A stretch of DNA of 64,000 nucleotides from positions 682,001 to 746,000 of the forward strand of contig JBKPAD010000010.1 in NCBI GenBank assembly GCA_046726235.1, read 5' to 3'. Below, piece by piece: positions 39,669 to 48,509 of the stretch. Made by a program: the position numbers and the translations under genes. The notes under the pieces are model-generated. The model was not told the origin of the DNA, searched no databases, and saw nothing but the letters and a program-made list of their open reading frames with translations. Position 1 is the first letter of the stretch, and each line of letters begins with the position of its first letter. The stretch is from Nitricoxidireducens sp046726235. Its GTDB lineage: Bacteria > Pseudomonadota > Gammaproteobacteria > Burkholderiales > Rhodocyclaceae.

Positions 39669-40605
39669 AGCTTCCGAGCGCCGACACGGCGCCCTCGGCG
39701 ACGTTCGCACCGATGCGCTTGGCGAACTTCTCGGCGAAGTTCGGCTTCACCGTGTAGTCGCGCACGTCCTCGGCCTTGATGACTTCGCGGGCAACGTGAT
39801 CGACGTTGCCGAGCCCGTCCGCGAGCCCCAGTTCGATGCTCTTGGCGCCCGTCCACATCAGCCCTGAGAACATGTCCGGCGTCTCCTTCAGGCGCTTGCC
39901 GCGGCCCTGCCGGACGACGTTGACGAACTGGTCGTGAATCTCGCCGAGCATCTGCTGGGCGTGCGCCTTGTGCCTCGCGTCCTGCGGCGAGAAGGGGTCG
40001 AGGAAGCCCTTGTTCTCGCCGGCCGTCAGCAGGCGGCGCTCGACGCCGAGCTTGTCCATGGTGCCGACGAAGCCGAAGCCGTCCATCAGCACGCCGATCG
40101 AGCCGACGATGCTGGCCTTGTCCACGTAGATCTTGTCGCTGGCGACCGCGACGTAGTAGCCACCTGAGGCACAGACGTCCTCGACCACCGCATAGAGCGG
40201 CGTCTCCGGATGCTTGGCGCGCAAGCGGCGAATCTCGTCGTTGATGATGCCGGCCTGCACCGGGCTGCCGCCCGGACTGTTGATGCGCAGGATCACGCCG
40301 GCCGTTCCCTTGTCCTGGAACGCGGCCTGCAGCGCAGCGACGATGTCTTCGGCGTTGGCATCGCCCTTCTCGCGAATGACGCCGTTGAGTTCGACCAGCG
40401 CCGTGTGCTTGCGCCCGTCGCCCAGATGCTCGCTGCCGCCCCAGTCGACGGCCATGGCGATCAGCACCGTCAGGTAGGCGAATCCGAGCAGGCGGAAGAA
40501 GATGCCCCAGCGCCGGCGGCGGCGTTGCTCGGCCAGTGCGTCGAGCGCGAGCTTCTCGATCAGCTTGCGTTCCCAGTTCGGGTCGTCGGGGCGGGTGTCG
40601 GACAC
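39655..40605 (-). CDS. sppA: S49 family signal peptide peptidase (SppA/SohB-like)
   Basis: 316 residues. One transmembrane helix near the N-terminus (about 36-53, LGFAYLTVLIAMAVDW) anchors a periplasmic catalytic domain. The nucleophile serine is in EDVCASGGYYVAVASD and the general-base lysine in DKASIVGSIGVL. This is a half-length S49 protein with a single catalytic repeat, unlike the duplicated E. coli SppA of 618 residues. It degrades cleaved signal peptides and perhaps damaged membrane proteins. It follows the HAD phosphatase gene by 51 nt on the same strand. Confidence 0.9.
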   Translation of the reverse strand: MSDTRPDDPNWERKLIEKLALDALAEQRRRRRWGIFFRLLGFAYLTVLIAMAVDWGGSEHLGDGRKHTALVELNGVIREKGDANAEDIVAALQAAFQDKGTAGVILRINSPGGSPVQAGIINDEIRRLRAKHPETPLYAVVEDVCASGGYYVAVASDKIYVDKASIVGSIGVLMDGFGFVGTMDKLGVERRLLTAGENKGFLDPFSPQDARHKAHAQQMLGEIHDQFVNVVRQGRGKRLKETPDMFSGLMWTGAKSIELGLADGLGNVDHVAREVIKAEDVRDYTVKPNFAEKFAKRIGANVAEGAVSALGSFTLR

Positions 40606-40656
40606 GTCAGTCTCTTCGGGCTAGTCGGGTGACAAGTATAAAGGGGGCCGCGCCGC

Positions 40657-41313
40657 TCAAGCGTGCGCGCGCAGCCACGCTGCCATGTCCCCGAGGCTGT
40701 CGGCGCAGTACAAGGGCGCTTCGGCCTCCAGCTGCTCGCGCGGATGAGCCCCGTAGGCGACGGCGAGCGAAGGGACACCGGCGTTCTTCGCCATCAGGAG
40801 GTCGTGGGTCGTGTCGCCGATCATCAGCGTGGCCTCGGGTGCGACGCCGAATTCCTCCATCAGCTCATGCAGCATTTGCGGGTGGGGCTTGGAATGGCAC
40901 TCGTCGGCGCAGCGTGTGGCGTGGAAATGCGGACGCAGGCCGCTGCCGTCGAGCGCGCGATCGAGGCCACGGCGCGACTTGCCGGTGGCGACACCGAGCA
41001 AGTAGTCGGCGGCGGCCAGCTCGCGCACGAGTTCGGCGGCGCCGTCGAACAGGTCGAGTTCGTGATCGCGCGACAAATAGTGATGGCGGTAGCGGTCGGC
41101 AACTTCGAAGTAGCGCGATTCCTCCAGGTCCGGCAGCGCATGGCGCAGCGCGTCGATGAGGCCGAGCCCGATGATGTGGCGGGCGCGCTCCTCGCTCGGC
41201 GGCGCCAGGCCGAGGTCGACGGCGGCGCGCTGGACGCTGTTCACGATCAGCGCCGCAGAATCCATCAACGTGCCGTCCCAATCGAAGACGATCAGTTCAA
41301 ACCTTCTTGCCAT
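40657..41313 (-). CDS. HAD-IA family hydrolase (phosphoglycolate phosphatase-like)
   Basis: 218 residues. The HAD nucleophile and acid are D11 and D13 in FDWDGTLMDS, motif II is in GVATGKSRRG, motif III lysine in SKPHPQM, and motif IV is MIGDTTHDLLMAKNAG. The cap domain is of the alpha-helical C1 type. Betaproteobacterial genes of this type downstream of rluC are usually annotated as phosphoglycolate phosphatase-like, but the substrate cannot be fixed from sequence. It overlaps the rluC 3' end by 17 bp. Confidence 0.87.
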   Translation of the reverse strand: MARRFELIVFDWDGTLMDSAALIVNSVQRAAVDLGLAPPSEERARHIIGLGLIDALRHALPDLEESRYFEVADRYRHHYLSRDHELDLFDGAAELVRELAAADYLLGVATGKSRRGLDRALDGSGLRPHFHATRCADECHSKPHPQMLHELMEEFGVAPEATLMIGDTTHDLLMAKNAGVPSLAVAYGAHPREQLEAEAPLYCADSLGDMAAWLRAHA

Positions 41314-42268
41314 CGCTCCATTCCCGTTTCTCGTGGACATCGAGCCGTGCCACGAAGGCCTGCAGTTCCTCCGGCAGCGGAGCCTCGAAGGCCAGCGGCG
41401 CGCCCGAGAGCGGATGCGGCAGCGAGAGCCGCACCGCGTGCAGGAACATGCGTTTGAGACCCGCCTTTTGCAAGTCCTTGTTGAGAGAAAAGTCTCCGTA
41501 CTTGTCGTCGCCGGCCAGTGGGAAGCCCAGATGGGCAAGATGCACGCGGATCTGATGGGTGCGCCCGGTCTTCAATTCCACCTCGACGAGGCTGAAGTTC
41601 TGCCAGCGCGCAACGAGCCGGACGATCGAATGGGCCTCCTTGCCCTCCGGCGCGACGCTCACGCGCCGCTCGCCGTCCGCAGTCAGGTACTTGTTCAGCG
41701 GCAGGCGCACGTGGCGCAGCGCGTCGCGCCACTGCCCCTTCACCAGGGCCAGATAGCGTTTGTTCACCTGACCGTCACGGAACTGGTCGTGCAGTTTCGC
41801 CAGTGCCGAGCGCTTCTTGGCGACGAGGAGCAGGCCCGAGGTCTCGCGGTCGAGCCGGTGGGCGAGTTCGAGCAGCTTGGCCTGCGGCCGCGCGCGGCGC
41901 AACTGCTCGATGACCCCGAAGCTGACGCCGCTGCCGCCATGCACCGCCACTCCCGACGGCTTGTCGATGACGATCAGCGCATCGTCCTCGAAGACGATGT
42001 CGAACTCTCGAGCCGGCACCGCGGCGGCGCCCTCGGGCTTGGCCGCCACCCGGATCGGCGGCACGCGCACGACGTCGGCCAGCTTCAGCTTGTAGTCGGC
42101 GCCGATGCGGCCCTTGTTGACCCGGACCTCGCCGCTGCGCAGGATGCGATACACGTGGCTCTTCGGCACGCCCTTCGCCAGCCGCAAAAGGAAGTTGTCG
42201 ATGCGCTGGCCGGCCGATTCCTCGCCCACTTCGAGCAAGGTCGCCGAATCTTTGCATAAAGCATTCAT
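41297..42268 (-). CDS. rluC: 23S rRNA pseudouridine synthase RluC
   Basis: 323 residues. An S4 RNA-binding domain (about 18-75, QRIDNFLLRLAKGVPKSHVY) precedes a pseudouridine synthase domain with catalytic D140 in HRLDRETSGLLLVAKK. The family modifies U955, U2504 and U2580 in E. coli 23S rRNA. The divergent position next to rne is the same as in many proteobacteria and supports RluC over RluD. Promoter regions of rluC and rne overlap around 42250-42290. Confidence 0.92.
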   Translation of the reverse strand: MNALCKDSATLLEVGEESAGQRIDNFLLRLAKGVPKSHVYRILRSGEVRVNKGRIGADYKLKLADVVRVPPIRVAAKPEGAAAVPAREFDIVFEDDALIVIDKPSGVAVHGGSGVSFGVIEQLRRARPQAKLLELAHRLDRETSGLLLVAKKRSALAKLHDQFRDGQVNKRYLALVKGQWRDALRHVRLPLNKYLTADGERRVSVAPEGKEAHSIVRLVARWQNFSLVEVELKTGRTHQIRVHLAHLGFPLAGDDKYGDFSLNKDLQKAGLKRMFLHAVRLSLPHPLSGAPLAFEAPLPEELQAFVARLDVHEKREWSDGKKV

Positions 42269-42280
42269 CTGAAATACAAT
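42251..42280 (+). promoter_or_regulatory. Candidate rne promoter
   Basis: TTTGCA (42251-42256) and TACAAT (42275-42280) are separated by 18 nt on the plus strand. The predicted start, near 42287, would give an untranslated leader of about 410 nt. The -35 box lies inside the 5' end of the divergent rluC gene. Confidence 0.5.
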
Positions 42281-42698
42281 CAGTGCGGTTTGCCGTTTTG
42301 GACGGCGCGCCCGGCGACCCGAAGTGGCGTCGGCGGCGGTGATCCGAAACGTCGTTCCGCCCTCCGGGGATCCCGGTATGACGGCGGAACCTTGGTGCGG
42401 GACCCACGGTTGCCTGAAACTTGGCCCGGAAGATCATCCCGCTCGCAGCGACCCGAACCAGGGCACCTCGCTGGCCCGAAGCAGCGATACTACTTGATTT
42501 GCGCGCACCCGGCTTTACCGGCACAGAATGCTTGAAGCCGGCCTTCCCGAAGTCGAAGGCCCGGCGACACAACCAAAACGACAACTGTTTGCTCAACTCA
42601 CATATGGACCGGTCCCTGACCCCGCAAACCTAGTCGGCCGCCAGATACCTCGTATCTGACGGCGTGCCGTGCCCTGCCCTTGCGCGCGGGAGCACTAA
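42269..42698 (+). promoter_or_regulatory. Long structured 5' leader of rne (gene-free, 430 nt)
   Basis: No gene is convincing in this stretch. It contains the inner part of a nested hairpin: an outer 8-bp stem (42354-42361 with 42383-42390, GTTCCGCC/GGCGGAAC) enclosing a 5-bp inner stem (42364-42368 with 42372-42376). A GGGAG ribosome-binding site lies at 42688-42692. In E. coli the rne leader, of similar length, carries a hairpin through which RNase E degrades its own message. A similar role here is inference from position and structure. Confidence 0.5.
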
Positions 42699-45380
42699 AT
42701 GAAACGCATGCTGTTCAATGCGACGCAGGCCGAAGAACTCCGCGTCGCGATCGTTGATGGTCAGAAACTGATCGACCTCGACATCGAATCGGCCGCAAAA
42801 GAGCAACGCAAGAGCAACATCTACAAGGCGGTCATCACCCGCATCGAGCCCAGCCTCGAAGCCGCCTTCGTCGATTACGGCGCCGAGCGCCACGGCTTCC
42901 TGCCGTTCAAGGAAATTTCCCGCAGCTACTTCAAGCCCGGCGTCGACGCCGGCAAGGCACGCATCCAGGACGTGCTCTCCACCGGCCAGGAACTCATCGT
43001 CCAGGTCGAGAAGGACGAGCGCGGCAACAAGGGCGCGGCGCTGACCACCTTCATCTCGCTGGCCGGCCGCTACCTCGTGCTGATGCCGAACAACCCGCGC
43101 GGCGGCGGCGTCTCGCGCCGCGTCGAAGGCGAGGACCGCCAGGAACTGCGCGAGATCATGGATCAGCTCGAAGTGCCGCAAGGCATGAGCCTCATCGCCC
43201 GCACGGCCGGCATCGGCCGCAGCAAGGAAGAGCTCGAGTGGGACATGAACTACCTGATGCAACTCTGGCTCGCCATCGAAGGCGCCGCCAAGACGCAATC
43301 GGGCGCCTTCCTGATCTACCTCGAGTCGAGCCTGGTGATTCGCGCGATCCGCGACTATTTCCACGCCGACATCGGCGAGATCCTGATCGACACCGACGAC
43401 ATCTTCGAGCAGGCGCAGCACTTCATGGCCACCGTGATGCCGAGCAACGTCTCGCGCATCAAGCGTTACCGCGACGATGTGCCGCTGTTCTCCCGCTTCC
43501 AGATCGAGCACCAGATCGAGTCCGCCTACTCGCGCCAGGTTAACCTGCCCTCGGGCGGCGCCATCGTCATCGACCACACCGAAGCGCTGGTCTCGGTCGA
43601 CGTCAACTCCGGACGCGCCACCAAGGGCAGCGACATCGAGGAAACCGCCTTCCGCACCAACTGCGAAGCAGCCGATGAAATCGCCCGCCAGCTGCGCCTG
43701 CGCGACCTCGGCGGCCTGATCGTCATCGACTTCATCGACATGGAATCGACGAAGAACCAGCGCGAAGTCGAGAACCGCCTGCGCGACGCGCTGCGCTTCG
43801 ACCGCGCCCGCGTCCAGACGGGCAAGATCAGCCGCTTCGGCCTGCTCGAGCTCTCGCGCCAGCGCCTGCGCCCGGCGCTCGCCGAGACCAGCTACATCAC
43901 CTGCCCGCGCTGTACCGGCACCGGCCACATCCGCTCGACCGAATCGGCCGCGCTGCACATCCTGCGCATCCTCGAAGAAGAGTCGATGAAGGAAAACACC
44001 GGCGCCGTGCATCTCCAGGTGCCCGTCGATGTCGCCACCTTCCTGCTCAACGAGAAACGCGCCGACATCGCGCGCATCGAGGTGCGCCACCGCATCAACC
44101 TCGTCATCGTGCCGAACCGCCATCTCGAGACGCCGCAGCACGAGATCATCCGCCTGCGCCACGACCAGCTGAACCAGGAAGGCATCGGCCTTCCCAGCTA
44201 CCAGATGGCCGAAAAGCCGGCCGAGGAAACCTACCAGCCGCCGTCGGCGCAAACCGAGCCGAAGGCCCAGCGCCTCGAAGCCGCCGTCAAGGGCATCACG
44301 CCCGCCCAGCCGGCGCCGCTCGAAACCGTCAAGCCCGAGCCGAAGCCGCAAGCGCGCGCCGAAGAGCCGGGCCTCATCGCCAAGTTCTTCTCGTGGCTCT
44401 CGGGCAGCAAGGCGGAAGCCGAGCCTGCCGTCGAGAAGAAGGCCGACCGCCAGCCGCGTCGCGAACGCGGCGAGCGTGGCGAACGCAGCGAGCGCGGCGG
44501 CGAGCGCGGCCGCGGCCGTGGCGGCCGCAATCGCGAGGACCGCGAAGAGCGTCCGGGTCGCGGCGAGCGTGCCGAACGCGGCGAGCGCAAGGAGCGCGCC
44601 GAGCCGCGCGTCGATGCGCAGCAAAAGCCGAAGCGCGAAGAACAGCCGCAGGCCGAAGGCCAAGGCGGACGTCGCCCGCGCGGCGAGCGTGGTGAGCGCC
44701 CCGAGCGCAGCGAGCGCCAGCCGAAAGCCCCGCGCGGAGAAGCCGTAGCCGCCGCTGAAACACCGGTGGTCCAGTCGATCGAAGGTCAAGGTCCCGCCAC
44801 CGAAGCGCCGCAGCAAGGCGCCGAAGGCGGCAACCGCCGTCGCGGCCGTCGCGGCGGCCGTGGGCGCGGCGAGCGTCGTCCCGACGAGAACGGAGCCGCC
44901 AACGGCGCCGAAACCGCGGCGCCGATGCCCGCCCCCGAAGCAGCCGATGCGGCAGTTCCCGCGCTGGAAGCCGCTCCGCCGCGCGCAATGCCCTGGCCGA
45001 CGCCGCAGCCGATGACCCCCGTCGCCCCGGCAGTCGAAGCCGCTGAAGTCCAGGCGCCGGTTGCGGCCGAGCCCGTTGCCGCACCGGCTCCGGCTGCCGT
45101 CGTCGAGCCCATCGTCGAACCCGTCGTCGCGGCCGCCCCGGCGCCGGCGACCCCTGCCGCGCCGATCGTCGTGCCCGCGCCCGTCGCGCAGCCTGCCGCA
45201 GCCCCCGTCGATCTCGAAGCCGACCTGCAGCAGGCCGGCCTCGTGATGATCGAAACGGCCGGCGGCAACCGTCCGGCCGCGCCGCCCGTCGCCGAAGCCC
45301 CGCGCCTCGGCCGCAAGCCGAAAGCGCCGGTGGTCATCGCCGCCGAACCGCTGCAGATGGTGGAAACCAAGCACGACTGA
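42699..45380 (+). CDS. rne: Ribonuclease E
   Basis: 893 residues. The catalytic half (about 1-510) has the S1 domain region (EAAFVDYGAERHGFLPFKEI), the RNase H-like and DNase I-like parts with VDVNSGRATKG, and the zinc link CPRCTGTGH (about 405-413). The C-terminal half is low-complexity and probably disordered: an Arg/Gly/Glu-rich stretch with many RGER repeats (about 585-690), then a Pro/Ala-rich acidic end, the usual scaffold for RNA and degradosome binding. Endonuclease for mRNA decay and rRNA/tRNA processing, membrane-associated in E. coli. A perfect terminator follows. Confidence 0.96.
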   Translation: MKRMLFNATQAEELRVAIVDGQKLIDLDIESAAKEQRKSNIYKAVITRIEPSLEAAFVDYGAERHGFLPFKEISRSYFKPGVDAGKARIQDVLSTGQELIVQVEKDERGNKGAALTTFISLAGRYLVLMPNNPRGGGVSRRVEGEDRQELREIMDQLEVPQGMSLIARTAGIGRSKEELEWDMNYLMQLWLAIEGAAKTQSGAFLIYLESSLVIRAIRDYFHADIGEILIDTDDIFEQAQHFMATVMPSNVSRIKRYRDDVPLFSRFQIEHQIESAYSRQVNLPSGGAIVIDHTEALVSVDVNSGRATKGSDIEETAFRTNCEAADEIARQLRLRDLGGLIVIDFIDMESTKNQREVENRLRDALRFDRARVQTGKISRFGLLELSRQRLRPALAETSYITCPRCTGTGHIRSTESAALHILRILEEESMKENTGAVHLQVPVDVATFLLNEKRADIARIEVRHRINLVIVPNRHLETPQHEIIRLRHDQLNQEGIGLPSYQMAEKPAEETYQPPSAQTEPKAQRLEAAVKGITPAQPAPLETVKPEPKPQARAEEPGLIAKFFSWLSGSKAEAEPAVEKKADRQPRRERGERGERSERGGERGRGRGGRNREDREERPGRGERAERGERKERAEPRVDAQQKPKREEQPQAEGQGGRRPRGERGERPERSERQPKAPRGEAVAAAETPVVQSIEGQGPATEAPQQGAEGGNRRRGRRGGRGRGERRPDENGAANGAETAAPMPAPEAADAAVPALEAAPPRAMPWPTPQPMTPVAPAVEAAEVQAPVAAEPVAAPAPAAVVEPIVEPVVAAAPAPATPAAPIVVPAPVAQPAAAPVDLEADLQQAGLVMIETAGGNRPAAPPVAEAPRLGRKPKAPVVIAAEPLQMVETKHD

Positions 45381-45397
45381 AGCGTCGTCGCTTGAAC

Positions 45398-45428
45398 AAA
45401 AAGGGCACGCGATTCGCGTGCCCTTTTT
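45398..45428. terminator. Bidirectional intrinsic terminator between rne and the phosphatase gene
   Basis: A perfect 11-bp stem (AAGGGCACGCG / CGCGTGCCCTT) with a 3-nt loop is extended by A-T pairs to 14 bp and flanked by A-run and T-run on the two sides. It can act for rne on the plus strand and for the convergent phosphatase gene on the minus strand, whose TAA begins right at the T-run. Confidence 0.85.
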
Positions 45429-45902
45429 TTATTTGCTGCGCATCGCCGCGATCAGGCCGCGCGCCGCATCCTCGACCAGATCGAGGACATGCTCGAAACC
45501 GTCCTCGCCGCCGTAGTAGGGATCGGGAACTTCGTCCTCGTCGTAGTTCGCCGCGTATTCCAGGAACAGCGCCAGCTTGTGGCGGTGCTCGCGCGGACAC
45601 GCCCTTTCCAGCATCGCGAGATTGTCGCCGTCCATCGCCAGGATGCAGTCGTAGTGATGGAAGTCGAGCGCATTGACCTGGCGCGCGCGCAGCATCGAGA
45701 TGTCGTAGCCGCGGCGCTTCGCCGCCGCGCGTGCGCGCGGGTCCGGCGGCTCGCCGACATGGTAGCCGTGCGTGCCCGCCGAGTCGATCTCGAACGCGCC
45801 GCCGAGGTTTTCGCGCTGCACGAAGGCGCGCAGCACGCCCTCCGCCGTCGGCGAACGACAGATGTTGCCCATGCAAACCAACAGAACGCTGACTCTATCC
45901 AT
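45429..45902 (-). CDS. Low-molecular-weight protein-tyrosine-phosphatase
   Basis: 157 residues. The P-loop is CMGNICRSP (C10 to R16), the C(x)5R signature of low-molecular-weight phosphatases, and the general-acid aspartate is in VPDPYYGG. Targets in bacteria include tyrosine kinases of capsule and stress regulation, but none is encoded nearby. A consensus TATAAT lies only 7 nt before the ATG with no Shine-Dalgarno sequence, so translation may be leaderless. It shares a terminator with rne. Confidence 0.9.
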   Translation of the reverse strand: MDRVSVLLVCMGNICRSPTAEGVLRAFVQRENLGGAFEIDSAGTHGYHVGEPPDPRARAAAKRRGYDISMLRARQVNALDFHHYDCILAMDGDNLAMLERACPREHRHKLALFLEYAANYDEDEVPDPYYGGEDGFEHVLDLVEDAARGLIAAMRSK

Positions 45903-45909
45903 GACCCGG

Positions 45910-45915
45910 ATTATA
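45910..45915 (-). promoter_or_regulatory. -10 element (TATAAT) of the phosphotyrosine phosphatase gene
   Basis: A perfect TATAAT on the minus strand ends 7 nt before the ATG at 45902, so the predicted transcript starts at or next to the start codon. No clear -35 box is present. Confidence 0.4.
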
Positions 45916-45931
45916 AGTTCGCCGACTCAAG

Positions 45932-45937
45932 TAAAAT
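45932..45937 (+). promoter_or_regulatory. -10-like element (TAAAAT) upstream of aroG
   Basis: TAAAAT at 45932-45937 would give a start near 45944. The preferred aroG start at 45998 then has a leader of about 54 nt; an in-frame ATG at 45947 would be almost leaderless. Confidence 0.35.
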
Positions 45938-45997
45938 GCCGCCTTTATGAACAGAGGGCCGCAAGGCTCCGCCGCTCCGGCCTCCGAGCCGCATCCC

Positions 45998-47068
45998 ATG
46001 CAACAAACCGAAAACCTGAACATCGAAGCCTTCGACGCCATGCCGACGCCGGAGGAAATCCACGCACGCCTGCCGCTCTCCGAGAAGGCCGCGCAAGCCG
46101 TCGTCGACGGGCGCCGCACGCTCGAGCGCATCCTCGACCGCAAGGACCCGCGGCTGTTCGTCGTCGTCGGGCCGTGCTCTATCCACGATCCGGTCGCCGG
46201 ACTCGACTACGCCCGCCGGCTCAAGAAGCTTGCCGACGAGGTCGCCGACACCATCGTCGTCGTCATGCGCGTGTACTTCGAGAAACCACGCACCTCGACC
46301 GGCTGGAAGGGCTACATCAACGATCCGCGCATGGACGATTCCTTCCACATCGAGGAAGGCCTGCAGAAGGCGCGCGAGTTCCTGCTCCAGATCAACGAAC
46401 TCGGCCTGCCGGCGGCGACCGAAGCGCTCGATCCGATCGCCCCGCAATACCTCGGCGACCTGATCGCGTGGACGGCGATCGGCGCGCGCACCTCCGAATC
46501 GCAAACGCACCGCGAGATGTCCTCAGGCCTGTCGACGCCCGTCGGCTTCAAGAACGGCACCGACGGCTCGGTCGACGCCGCCATCAACGCCATCATCTCG
46601 GCAGCGAGCCCGCACAGCTTCCTCGGCCTCAACAACCAGGGCCGCTCAGCCGTCGTGCGCACGCGCGGCAACCGCTACGGCCACCTCGTACTGCGCGGCG
46701 GCGGCGACCGTCCGAACTACGACACCGTCAGCGTCTCGATCGCCGAGCAGGCGCTGGCCAAGGCCAAGCTGCCGCAGAATGTCGTCGTCGACTGCTCGCA
46801 CGCCAACAGCTACAAGAAGCCCGAACTGCAGCCGCTGGTGATGCAGGACGTCGTGAACCAGATCCGCCTCGGCAACCGCTCGATCGTCGGCCTGATGATC
46901 GAGAGCTTCATCGAGGCCGGCAACCAGCCGATCCCGTCCGACCTCTCGAAGCTCAAGTACGGCTGCTCGGTCACCGACGCCTGCGTCGACTGGCCGACCA
47001 CGGAAAAGATGATCCTCGATGCGCGCGACGCGCTGCGCGGCCCGCTGACTGGCCGCGCCACTTCCTGA
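45998..47068 (+). CDS. aroG: 3-deoxy-7-phosphoheptulonate synthase (DAHP synthase, AroG type)
   Basis: 356 residues, type I-alpha DAHP synthase catalysing the first step of the shikimate pathway from PEP and erythrose 4-phosphate. Signature segments are VVVGPCSIHDP, MRVYFEKPRTSTGWKG, GARTSESQTHREMSSGLS and VVDCSHANSYKKP, which includes metal and substrate residues. The start at 45998 (MQQTENLNI) aligns exactly with the length of E. coli AroG; an upstream ATG at 45947 adds 17 residues. Neither has a strong ribosome-binding site. Which aromatic amino acid inhibits it cannot be seen. DUF1015 gene follows 8 nt later. Confidence 0.93.
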   Translation: MQQTENLNIEAFDAMPTPEEIHARLPLSEKAAQAVVDGRRTLERILDRKDPRLFVVVGPCSIHDPVAGLDYARRLKKLADEVADTIVVVMRVYFEKPRTSTGWKGYINDPRMDDSFHIEEGLQKAREFLLQINELGLPAATEALDPIAPQYLGDLIAWTAIGARTSESQTHREMSSGLSTPVGFKNGTDGSVDAAINAIISAASPHSFLGLNNQGRSAVVRTRGNRYGHLVLRGGGDRPNYDTVSVSIAEQALAKAKLPQNVVVDCSHANSYKKPELQPLVMQDVVNQIRLGNRSIVGLMIESFIEAGNQPIPSDLSKLKYGCSVTDACVDWPTTEKMILDARDALRGPLTGRATS

Positions 47069-47076
47069 GACACGCC

Positions 47077-48306
47077 ATGCCCCTGATCCAGCCCTTCCGC
47101 GGCCTGCGCCCGACTGCCGGCCGCGCCGCCGACGTCGCCGCCCCGCCCTACGACGTGCTCTCCAGCGACGAGGCGAGAGAGCGTGCCGCCGGCCGCCCGT
47201 GGTCCTTCCTGCACATCTCGAAGCCCGAGATCGACCTGCCGCCCGAGACCGACATCTACTCGCCGCAGGTCTATGCGAAGGCCGTCGAGAACCTGAAGAA
47301 GATGATCGACGCCGGCGTGCTGGCGCGCGACGATCAGGCGTGCTACTACGCCTATCGCCTGACGATGGGCACGCACGTGCAGACCGGCCTCGTCGCCGCC
47401 GCCTCGGTCGCCGCCTACGACGTCAACAAGATCCGCAAGCATGAGTTCACGCGCCCCGACAAGGAAGACGACCGCGTGCGCCAGATCGAGGCGCTGAACG
47501 CGCAGACCGGCCCCGTGCTGCTCGCCTACCCGGCGGCGAGCGATGCCGACGCGCTGCTCGCCCAGGCCAGCGCAGGCACCCCGGACGCCGATGTCACCGC
47601 GCCGGACGGCATCCGCCACGCGATCTGGGTGGTGCGCGACGCGGCGCTGATCGCCCGCATCACCGCCGCTTTCGACGCCATGCCGGCACTCTACATCGCC
47701 GACGGCCACCATCGCTCAGCGGCGGCATCGCGGGTCGCCGCGGCGCGCCGCAAGCCCGGCGTCGTACAGGCGAGCGATTATTTCCTCGCCGTGATCTTCC
47801 CGCACCACGAAATGAAGATCATGGACTACAACCGCGTCGTCAAGGACCTCAACGGCCTGTCGGAAGACGAGTTCCTGGCGCGCGTCGCCGAGCGTTACAC
47901 GGTGACGCCGGGCAACGAACAAGTGCGCCCCTCGCGTCCCGGAGAATGCGGCCTGTATCTCTGCGGCCGCTGGCTGCGCCTCGCGATCAAGCCGGAACTC
48001 GTGCCGGCGAACGACCCGGTCGCGCGCCTCGACGTCAGTCTGCTGTCGGAGAACCTCCTCGGCCCGATCCTCGGCATCGCCGACCTGCGCCGCGACAAGC
48101 GCATCGATTTCGTCGGCGGCATGCGCGGACTCGGCGAGCTCGAGAAACGCGTGAACTCTGGCGAGATGGCCGTGGCCTTCGCCATGTTCCCGACGCGCAT
48201 GGAAGACCTGATGGCCGTTGCGGACAGCAACAACGTCATGCCGCCGAAGTCGACCTGGTTCGAGCCCAAGCTCGCCGACGGGCTGGTGTCGCACACGCTC
48301 GACTGA
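47077..48306 (+). CDS. DUF1015 family protein
   Basis: 409 residues. The start MPLIQPFRGLRPTAGRAADV with APPYDVLSSDEA, and the internal YIADGHHRSAAASRVAA, are the DUF1015 hallmarks. The family is widespread, cytosolic, and related in fold to ParB/sulfiredoxin-like nucleotide-binding enzymes; the HHR motif suggests phosphate or nucleotide chemistry. It is often found near serA in other genomes, but here is right after aroG with 8 nt between them. Function unknown. Confidence 0.88.
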   Translation: MPLIQPFRGLRPTAGRAADVAAPPYDVLSSDEARERAAGRPWSFLHISKPEIDLPPETDIYSPQVYAKAVENLKKMIDAGVLARDDQACYYAYRLTMGTHVQTGLVAAASVAAYDVNKIRKHEFTRPDKEDDRVRQIEALNAQTGPVLLAYPAASDADALLAQASAGTPDADVTAPDGIRHAIWVVRDAALIARITAAFDAMPALYIADGHHRSAAASRVAAARRKPGVVQASDYFLAVIFPHHEMKIMDYNRVVKDLNGLSEDEFLARVAERYTVTPGNEQVRPSRPGECGLYLCGRWLRLAIKPELVPANDPVARLDVSLLSENLLGPILGIADLRRDKRIDFVGGMRGLGELEKRVNSGEMAVAFAMFPTRMEDLMAVADSNNVMPPKSTWFEPKLADGLVSHTLD

Positions 48307-48327
48307 GCGCTCGGATTTCCAATATCG

Positions 48328-48358
48328 GGAGCGATTCCCGCATCCGGGAAGTCGCTCC
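48328..48358 (+). other. Stem-loop after the DUF1015 gene
   Basis: A 13- to 14-bp stem (GGAGCGA..TTCCCG with CGGGAA..TCGCTCC, one bulge) and 4-nt loop lie 21 nt after the DUF1015 stop. No T-run follows, so termination is possible only in a factor-assisted or weak form. Confidence 0.35.
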
Positions 48359-48509
48359 GATTCGCCGTCGCCGCCGGAATCCTTCCTGCTCGCCTTGCAG
48401 CCCGGCATCGCCGGGTTCATGCGGCGCAACGATGTCCGCATATTCCGCTGACGTCTCTGGCGCGAGAATTGCATCGTGGCAGCGCAATCTACAGATATCC
48501 GATGCCGCC

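Noticed and set aside
44440..44900. Repetitive tract that might be taken for a CRISPR or tandem repeat array
   Set aside because: Repeats are irregular, in frame and encode Arg-Gly-Glu units of RNase E; there are no constant repeats with unique spacers.
42630..45374. A 914-codon open frame on the minus strand opposite rne
   Set aside because: High GC content removes stop codons on the opposite strand. The product is repetitive and matches no family, while rne on the plus strand is unmistakable.
48432..48509. Extended N-terminus of the hemerythrin-like protein from ATG 48432
   Set aside because: The added 26 residues do not resemble the family and no ribosome-binding site supports that start; left as an alternative.
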